NCBI GenBank assembly: GCA_028565635.1
Contig: JAOXYB010058724.1
Location: forward strand, 1-10,891
Length of the DNA: 10,891 nucleotides
Origin: Phoronis ovalis
Lineage: Eukaryota > Phoronida > Phoronidae
Reading direction: 5' to 3'
Below the pieces are notes generated by a model. It worked only from the letters and a program-made list of their open reading frames with translations. It had not been told where the DNA came from and did not search any database. The first letter of the stretch is position 1. Each line of letters opens with the position of its first letter. Below, piece after piece: positions 1 through 9,600 of this stretch. A program made the translations under genes and the position numbers.

Positions 1-307
1 TACAAAGATGGCTTTACAACTACAGAAACTATATCATATGATGGGCATCTGTCTGCACCCGCAGACCTCTTGTTAATTTATAAGAGTCCTTTGTTAATCG
101 ACAGTAAACAAAGAATTGACGCCAATCATTGGTTGTGGAATAATTTGTAAACATTTTTTAGTTCCCTTGTTTTTTAACCTTGCGAAATAAGCTTCTAAGA
201 TAATCATCAACAAGATAAAATTTGAATGAAAGGATATGAATCCATGTAACAGGTGGAATAATATTGAAGTTCTTCCAGGACAGTATTATTAATCACACAC
301 TGTTCTT
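1..307 (-). other. 3' UTR and downstream flank of TMCO4
   Basis: Sequence after the stop codon, with no coding potential seen on either strand. No AATAAA or ATTAAA occurs in the sense direction. The only hexamer variants seen are ACTAAA (162-157) and TATAAA (82-77), so the poly(A) site is unresolved or lies outside the window. A CCAAT-C-ATTGG palindrome lies at 122-132; its meaning is unknown. Confidence 0.6.
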
Positions 308-676
308 TCACTTCCTGTCAGGATTCTTTTTGAATTCTGCTGCACTATTAGTGTCATCAACATTATCAGTATTTTCTACTTGTTTACTGCATAAATTGTG
401 TGTTAGATGTGTTCTGTCATCATTACTCTCAGGTCCACTTGCAATGCAGATGCTACCTTGAGATTTGTTCTGCTCTAAAATTTCTAAGTTGGTAACGTCT
501 GTGGCAAGTTCTGCTACGCTTATATCAGTTTTTACTTCACAGAACGAGGAAGCAGCCTTTTTTGGGGTAGAAGCTGTAGAGCTAGACTCAGATCTTATAA
601 CATCAGATAACGTTTTTATACCAACGACTTGTAATATTGTATCTATTTTTTTCATGTAGTCCATGTGACCATTAAC
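308..676 (-). CDS. TMCO4: TMCO4 coding exon 13 (residues 488-609 and stop, candidate His and polar tail)
   Basis: Begins VNGHMDYMKKIDTILQVVGIKT, matching human VSGHLDYAKQMDAILKAVGIRT. His491 is the candidate catalytic His. After about residue 510 the sequence becomes Ser/Thr/Asn/Asp-rich and low in hydrophobics (SESSSTASTPKK near its start), so it is probably disordered, as is the human C-terminus, with no obvious shared sequence. The acceptor is attttag and the stop is TGA at 310-308. Two plus-strand open frames over this exon are antisense shadows. Confidence 0.94.
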   Translation of the reverse strand, partial: VNGHMDYMKKIDTILQVVGIKTLSDVIRSESSSTASTPKKAASSFCEVKTDISVAELATDVTNLEILEQNKSQGSICIASGPESNDDRTHLTHNLCSKQVENTDNVDDTNSAAEFKKNPDRK

Positions 677-3600
677 CTAAAATGATATCACAACCTTCTT
701 ATGACATCTTTACGGTAATAGGCAGTTTTTTAAGTACATGTATATCCCACTCTCCCTTGTTACACTGAAAATCGTATGCTGTTTTAACGCTTCTTAGTAG
801 AAAAAAAATATTGAAACATTATTTATCAGCCTGAGTGATGATATAGTACATAACAGTATCTCAAATTTCAGAATTTTTGAAAGTGGAGTTTTGCAAATTT
901 CCGTTAAATTCCCTAGCTATAGCCAGTTGTTGCTCATAATTTGACCTCAACAGGTATCCGCTGTGAGAAAACCAAGTATCCTGACATGCAGCATTGCATC
1001 ATACAATAGATGTGTGAAGGTTTCCAATTCAACATTTATGCACATCATACATACCTGAAAGGATGTGATCATAATTATCACCATTTTTAGCCAATACATA
1101 AACGGATAAATAATTTTTCAAATGAGCACTGTGACCAAATTGTACTCTTCCACATGCATTGATTTTGGCAATGGAGATAATTATAATGATTTGCAACATT
1201 CTAAAATTAAGAAATTTGGAATCATGTAAGGTATTATTTCACTCATGTTGATAAAGAGTGTTTTCAAGGAGAGTGGGATAAACTAATTAATCCCAGAAGC
1301 AAGCTCTTTTATAGTACAGTCTTGGGGCATGTGCACCCCCCCAGAGAAGTCTGTGCAAACATGTTTAAACAACATCAAAACTTACATATTGCATTTATTT
1401 CTTTTTCATATACATTAAAAAATCAATTAGGCATTAATTTACAGATACATTATTGAATTGGTGTACATCTAATGAGACTAACAGGAAACCGGCAACTGCA
1501 AATGTGCCATACTGCGGGATAGCTGTTCACCTCATTATGAAATGTAAAGAGCACACAACACAAGTAGATGGTTAAAGAAAAGCAAAAATGCACTCAGGAA
1601 GCATGAAATGTGCTATAATAGCTTCCACAGGTCCTGGTCAAAGAGAGGCACACATCCCCTTTTTGTCGCTTGACAATGGTTCCACATAACAAAATATGCA
1701 CCCCCCACAAAATACCTTCCTATGGCACAGTCTTATGGTAATTCAGTAAAAAGACTTTCTATGAGCAGTGAATGTTGTGACAAGTGATACTAGAAAGAGA
1801 TCTGATCCTGAACATTATAATACCTGCAAACTAAAAACACAACACTGTGTATTTGCATATATATAGTAATATGTAAACAAGCAGCAATCTCGACTACATC
1901 CAGCACCTCATCTAGGCAAGCAAGGCACTAAAGGAATTTGCACTATTTCCAATTATTGATACTCACCACATCTGTTAGGTCTATATTAAGCATTCTTCTG
2001 TCCATGAACTTGACTGGTGACAACCCAGCAATAGAAAACTGGACGGATGCTGTGCGATATAAAAACTTAAGCAGCCAATCGCTCCTGAAAAATTATAAAG
2101 TTCTTATCAACCAAAGTCGCATCCATTTACACAGGATTAAAGCTGCTCATGTTTGCTAGATGATTGGTTAAGGAATCTCTTCATCACCTTTGTTGCTCCA
2201 TTTGATAAACAGATAAGATTAGAAAAAATATAAATAGAATGTAAGCTGGTATTTTAAAAATAATCTAGCTAATGGCAAGTGGAAGAGGAAGGTAGAAGAC
2301 ATGGTGAAGAGAGGTGGTGCAAACACCCAGAAAACACACCCAGAAAACAATCAACTAAAAAGCGAGTGAACTTGATGAAGACTGACAAGTTGTAAACTAC
2401 TGTTTGAAATAACCAGGTTTTATATGACGATGGTATATTTATTGTCTTTGATGTTGAGCCGCATTGCCAATCTTCATAAAATTTTATATATCCTAGATTA
2501 AACCAGTCCAGACAACTATTAATTATTAGTTAAAGCTGGGTTAAACTAACTTAAGTAAAAACTATGTAGTTACATAGTGTCTTATGTAGCAATCAGCAAG
2601 ACTCCTAAATGAGTCGGTATAGAGGAACATATGACTACAATATATGCACTGGTACATCATAGTACATAAAACAGACCATATACCTGCAGTAACCATTAAT
2701 AACTTTGCCAGCAACAACTTTAGAAAGAGGCTCCCATTCTTTTGGGCTTCCAGACACTGGTGCTCCAAGTAATATTACATCTTCTATAATACCTTCACCA
2801 CCTGAAACCAAAAGAAATTCACTCGTTATCTTCTGAATAGCTTGTGACTAAGATATTGGTGATTATATTCCTTGGCATAGAGATTTTGTATTTTAATGAA
2901 GTTTTCCAAGTTGTATCTAAATTGTGACATATTTAAGTTCCATAAGATTGCACTTGGTAATAATAGTGATCAAGAAAAACAAGACCAGTTTTAAAACATG
3001 CCGTACATACAGTTGGAATAAACAAAACAATTAATTGGTGAAGCTTAAGATCTGCTTGGTATCGTCAGAAAAGGTGTCAAATGCCTCTTGTCATTACCAT
3101 GTAGTAGTTTTTCACGATTTCCCTTATGAGTCATGTTCTTAGCCACCAATTTATGATTGGTGACCTACCCTAACGAAAGCACACCCACTCTTATAAACAA
3201 TGACATACAATTGTGTACCTAGTTAAATACAATTTACCTTTCCTACTGGCCATTTCTTTAAGAGCGTAGAAGATGAGTCTGGCTCCAAGACTGAATCCTA
3301 TCAATGTCACAGGTCTTTTGCCCTAAGTAATGAAACATATATCATATAGTTTATCAAACAGTCGTAACATTGACCCATAAATATGACTAGCAGCTAACAA
3401 ATATGTTCATGTTGTTATTTTTTGTATTATAACAGGTTAACGACTGAAAATATAGGCACTGAATTATACAGCTATAAATTTTACAAAAACTACCAGTTTC
3501 ACTATTATATTCTTGGTAACATTTACAAAAAAATGTTCACAGTATTTGAATGACATTGGTTTTCACTACAGTTTAGCTATAAATTATGAAATTATGAATA

Positions 3601-6600
3601 TCATAAAACTGAGGTAATATTAAAGAGGCCATTCTACTAAAATGCTTAGAAAACTGTTATCGTAACAATTATAAAAATGCATTTCATCTACTAAAAATTC
3701 CCAAGGCTTATGCTGATTTAATTCCTTTCAAATGAGCCTACCAACGAACACAGCAATGAACTTCAATTTTAGACTAGAAATTTAATTTTAATTTTATTAG
3801 TCAACATTTATACTATTTGAGCAAGAGAATATTTAAAAATTATTAACCCGTATAAATTATTAACCCGAGAGTAATAAGCTCTGGTATTACTTCTTACTTG
3901 CTGTTTCGACAGTAACACTTCTGCCAGTTGCCTTCCCGCTGTTTTTGATCGTTCAATGCAAACACTCCATGGATTATCTATAACACTGGAAGCTGAGATC
4001 AGAGCCACAGGCCATGTTAATGCTGCAAGCAATCCTGGGAAAAGACTTCTATTGTCAGCAGATATGGCATGACATATAAAATCAAACCTATGACTATTAT
4101 GGGTCAGACTCTTGATAGCAATAACATTTCAGAGAGTTCACTTTCACAGTACATTAACATTTCGAACTAAGGTTGTTGATTTTCCATTCATTTGAATTTT
4201 TTTTGTATTTAATTCATATTTATATGTCACTCAGCAACATCATGCATGATCAATTTATATTTTTTCGCAAAGAGCAGGTAACTTGTGATCTAATGCAAAA
4301 AAAATTTACACTGGAACATGAATCACAAAAAAAAACTGTTACAAACTGGAACTATGTATCTTAGAAATCCCAATGTATATCAACAGATTTTAGATTTGAT
4401 GAAATTGCTAACCGGACAGTACTGTTGTTCTAAGTGTCTCGGTTACAGCCATTTGTACTGCAAAGCTGGTAAAGTAATCCATTGCTTTACCAAGATCTTC
4501 TAAATACTTTGATTCATACATTAGGCAATACTGCTCTTTGGAATTAGCCAGACACATCCATGGAGCTGTGAAATCTTGAAAAATAAGACAATTAATGGAC
4601 AAAAATAAGCGCTTGTAGGTATTCTTTTGCTTCTTCTTAAGAGGTGAGAAAATTCAAGCGAATTCAAGAAACTGTAATATATCGCATGATGGACTAAACT
4701 AATTATTCGACATTCAAATATCACATTCTGCAGCCTCATTTGGTTCCAACTATTTAAAAGGACTGTAGGACTGTTCCAATAAAATATTTCTGGAGCACCC
4801 CATGGCCACAACTGGATCAGGAAAATATTAATATATAAAAATGAGATATGGAGGTGTCCTAAATTCCAGTTCCATTTCATCCAATTAATCAATTGGGAGT
4901 ATCATGAAAGTTACAGGGGGTAAAGGAGATGATATTGTGATCTCAAGTTTAAATTCTGAGGGGTGGGGTGCCACATAATGCTAATTATATGGGGGAGGGG
5001 TAAAAAAATAATTTGAATAACAATTTAAAATGTTGGGGTATCTTAAAGTAATTTTGAACTGCCTTGTGCATACTTTAGCCCTGTGATCAAAGTTTCTAAC
5101 CAAAAAAATATATTAGGAAATGCATAGCATGACAAGTTGAATATAGAAATGGTACCTTGCTTGCCATATGACAACCATCCGGATACAGCCACAGTGATAT
5201 GAAGCTGATGTCCAGGAGTCAACTGGAGAAACTGGAATTCTGACAAACCACCAACTCTCTTGTTCATCTTGTAACCTGATGTGTTTAATATTAAAGAATG
5301 ATAATGACTACAAGTATATTTTTTTTTCTTTTTGCTGATATGAAGCTGATGTCCAGGCCAGACATTTTTTGGACTAATCTTACTAACTAATTTAACTCAG
5401 CACCTACAAGTCTATGAAGGTAGCATATGTTTCAAGCAATCGTCAGTAAATTATGTTGTAGTTCGAATTACTGTTAAGATAGCAGGCTTTGTTTCAGGGT
5501 ATTCAGTTACTGAACTCAAAATGCCACATTTCCTTATCTGTATGAATTGTAACTTCAAATATGAACGAGGAAAATAACAAAAAACATTATTTTAAATTAA
5601 ATTTGAGATTTGATAATTTAAAAACATTGAACTTCTGCTTTAATAACAATACAGATATACTCATTTATGAACCCTCGATTGTATATTCAATCCACAGGGC
5701 TTAGATAAGGAAGTCCCTTACCTGCCAAACCTGCACCTGCTACCCCAAACACAGAACCTATAATGGCTACACCTGCAACAGATCCCAAGGCAGCTGCCCC
5801 AGCACCACCAATGATAGCTCCAGCTCCAGCTGCCACCAGGGGTGCTGCAAGTCCACCCGTTAAACCTACAACAACAGGAACAGAAAGCTAGCTACATTTA
5901 CAGTTACAGTAAGCTAAATCATAAATTAAAAGTAAATCTTAGTTGAATTGGCCGGACTGACATGTTTTAACAAAACTTGCATCGTGTATTGGGGATTCGA
6001 GTACACGGGTGTTTCTTAGTTACATTTTGGTGCAGGGAGTACTTATGAGGGTAAATTTTTTTGACCAACTGTATACTAAAAAGGTAGAAATTTGGAAACC
6101 AAAATATACCCCATGTATTTTTAGTATTCAAATGCTGTTTTACGAGATACATGATTTTCTGTAAAAGGTAGACCTACGCTATACCTCAAAAACTATTCTC
6201 AAAATATATCACACGGTGCCCCAAAATATGCCAAAATTCTTCAAAAAAGGTACACGAGCCACCGGCACATCCCCACCAGTTTCATACACTAAGAAACACT
6301 CCCGGGGTCGAGTATAAGAAGTATTACAGACCTATTAGAGTTCCACCTCCCACTGTTGCTAGACCTATCAAGGCTGCTCTCTTGATTTTTCTGTTTCTTT
6401 CACGTTTCTTTCTTTCCAGCTTTTCTTCCCTGAAATACCCAGAAGAAACTTGACTGAACAAAAAATAATTTGAAATATTGAATCCTCTTCAATAGAAGAC
6501 ATACTTTTGTTTACCAGTAGAATCATGCTATGTACTTCTATTACAGACTATGTTTAAAGAAAAGCATTCTACAAGATTCACATCAACTCACAAAAGCAAA

Positions 6601-9600
6601 TTAAAATGAAAAAGTAACCAGCTATTATTCTGAAGCTGTATAGTCTACAAAAGCATGTGCTCATTTTGAAAGAATACAAAAATTAAAAAGAGTTATAAAA
6701 AATCAATTATAAATTGATATTACAGTTTCATAAAATTGTTATTATCAAGACTATTTTAATGTTTATTATTATAGCTAAAAAATTAAAACATGTCTGGATT
6801 TAACAAAGCTAAGATGAGAATCATCAAAACAAGCTGCCAGAATTGTATGTCAGGACCTAAATACATGCGTGATGACAAACTGTAAAGTTCAAAGAAGTCT
6901 ACATACAATTTATTTAATTAAAACAAAACAGAAGATTTCAATAGAATACAATCCTTATAAATTTAATATTTATTGAAATGCAAGCTTCTCTTTCATAAAA
7001 CACATTCTTTAAACTTCCTTATTTATCCAAATGGGATCACTCCATTGAAGAGAAGCTCAAAATTTAGAATTATACTATAATAGCTGCCAAACTTTTAAAA
7101 GTAATTTTATCCACAAAGAAGAAAAATGCAGATATAATAGCCTAACATTGAAGATGCTTTATTCTTCAAAAAGACACTCTACCTATACGCAAAAATTAGA
7201 ATTTGTTTTATCTATAACAACCAAAGATACAACTCTACACTTTTATCATGTACTCTGAAAATGCTAAAAGAGCGGATTCATTAGTTCCTTAAAGGATTTC
7301 ATAAGCCATAGCTGACTACGCTCCTTGAACTTTTTACGACACAAGGATTTGTTTTGGCAATTAAACATAAAATCAATCCATTGTGCAATACACCACAACA
7401 TAATACTCTTCCTAATTGCAAAGTAAGGATTATGACAGATGCAATATACATAATTAATGTAATACCTTGCAAAATTGTAAAGCAGGGGTTATACCACCAG
7501 GACTTTAATTACTAGAGGTGATAACAATATTTATAAACATTTACCTCTCAGATAAGATCGACTTTAAAAATTAAGTGTAGTATGGGTCAATTCAAACTTT
7601 TTACACCTTAAAAATAACTAATTTCCTTACACAATTTACAAAAAATCGAAAACTACTACCACTACACAAATAATTGTACTACACAAATAATTTTTACCTA
7701 GTATTTTTTCAAAAATATAGGTCACAGTTATTAACCTAATTAATACTGTTTACCTATTGATACAATATTCGAATTTAAAAAATTTCTATTTTGTATTATA
7801 ATTAATATTAGTTCTATTAAAAATTGAGAATTTGTTTATACACAAAACTTTGTCAGATACAAAAATGCTGCATCAAAGCTGTCTATCTAATAGCTTTGCT
7901 ATTAATAGGTGACAAAATATTGTGACAGTCACATAAACATAAGGTTTCTACATATACAGTGAACACTCTTTTTATCATGCTAATACTACCTGCTATCCAA
8001 GCCTTCTCTATGAAAACAAATGTAACCAATTATGTACTGGTGAATTAAATGTAACCAAGTATGCACTGTTGATGCACCAGTACATAGTTGGTTACAGAAA
8101 TGTACTGATGCATCAACAGTATTTACCAATTAATGTTAGATTGTGGTTGTCTGTTACTAAATGTTGGATCTGCATATTATCAAGTTGGCAGGAGAATTCT
8201 TAAGTGGGAAATTCAATATAATTTGAAAGCAATGACATTAACGAGATACAAAGTGTAAGTCTCAAGTTCGCAGCGGGTGATTTGACAGCTGTTTTAGGTG
8301 TACTAAAGTTATGTACAATGTCAGAACAACTAAAATGATAACTACAAATTAGTGTTACAACCATGAAGTAGCTATTTCATATTTTAGGTGAACATAAACA
8401 AAAAGCATTATGTAAGTATGTAACACAATTAACCAAGGAATGGCAAATGATAATTAGGCCTTTTAATGCATTAAAATAGCCATTTTGTTTATTCAGCTCA
8501 CAGGATTCAGCTACTTACTTTTTTATGAATAATTACTGAATACTAACTACTGAGTTTTCCCGATAAATTCCAGTGTTGTACTGAAACGAATCATGTGTTT
8601 AAAGATGCATCACTTTACAATTCTTAGGATTCATTCATTTTTTTATAGTGAATATCAGCATGAGTATTTTCCTGGCACTTTGAGATGTTTCTTAATGATA
8701 CAGATCTAACACAACTGACGGAGGTTAATCATACCAAACTACCCCCATACTAAGAGGGTTCCCTCCTAAAATAAACTGCATCCCCCATACCACTCAGTAT
8801 AAATCTTTTTCTTACTCTGTCGGAACATGATCTTCTTCTTTAAGTTTTTCTACCACAGATTCCTCTACTGCTTCTACATCATCACGATCCACTTTTAACA
8901 GACAAGAAATGTAGAGAATCACAACTCTCATACGTGCATCATAAACCCCTAAAACATAAGAAATTTGTAATGAGAACTTGAATTGATTATTAAGTATTAC
9001 AAGATATCCTAGTGATTTCATGTTTATGGTGATATTTGTCTACTAGAACAATTATTCATATAGGCTCATGGTTACAGCTAGGTAAGCTATTTCTACTTTT
9101 TCAATTATCAGTACACATCACAAAACAAATACCAGAAATTCAGGCTATTGCTGTTTATTTCAGAGTCATGTTGCAGGACAACAATCATTTACCATCTGTG
9201 AGTGCATAGCTGATTAGATCAGCTGGAATGATGATGATATTATCTTGCAGCTCCTTATCTTCATGTAAGCCTTGAATAAACTGCTCAATTCCACACTCTA
9301 AACCACTTTCTTCACCACATACAGCCAGAATAGAAGATTTTACCTAGAATAATATATTTTCCAATGATTAGATAACATAACTAATCATTAGCATACTTAG
9401 TTACACTAACAAATGCAAGAATTGTAAAAAACCTATAAACACATATAATTTGGGGCTCTCACACTGGCTTTTGGCAACATATGCTACCAAACATCCAGAT
9501 TGTTAAAAGAGCAGTCGTAAACATAATACTCCTTGTAAACAATTAGAAACCAGTTAATTATTTTAATTTACATTTTTTATACTAGATGACAAAAAACTGT

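Larger units (their letters stand above)
6430..8815 (-). other. Intron 4 (2386 bp, longest)
   Basis: GTAAGA donor and gtatttcag acceptor. No coding segment or known RNA was seen on either strand. Contents: G-rich patch just after the donor (8740-8790), fold-back cluster at 8021-8120, 17-bp-period repeat at 7661-7692, and a loose inverted repeat agcttctctt/aagagaagct around 6983 and 7050. The 6600-7850 stretch is very A+T-rich. Confidence 0.9.

Noticed and set aside
122-132. CCAAT-C-ATTGG palindrome as a promoter element of another gene
   Set aside because: It lies just past the TMCO4 stop. No gene start, TATA or coding region follows on either strand within the window, so chance cannot be excluded.
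77-162. TATAAA or ACTAAA as the poly(A) signal
   Set aside because: Both are weak variants, common by chance in A+T-rich DNA, and no supporting downstream GU-rich element was clear.
264-659. Two short plus-strand open frames (264-461 and 465-659) as genes
   Set aside because: They lie antisense to exon 13, whose minus-strand frame continues the conserved VNGHMDY block. Neither has recognisable content.
1938-2159. Plus-strand open frame of 73 residues
   Set aside because: It overlaps exon 12 antisense. The minus strand here encodes the conserved SDWLL and YRTAS segment with matching splice sites.
4521-4892. Minus-strand open frame of 123 residues as a separate gene
   Set aside because: Only its last part is coding and in another frame than exon 8. 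The rest is intron 7 with no conserved motif.
5455-5500. tagttcgaattact as a tRNA T-loop
   Set aside because: No acceptor stem, anticodon arm or D-arm could be built around it.
8812-9021. Minus-strand open frame of 69 residues as a small gene starting at Met 9021
   Set aside because: It is exon 4 extended through its acceptor and donor. The true exon is 8948-8816, joined to exons on both sides in phase.
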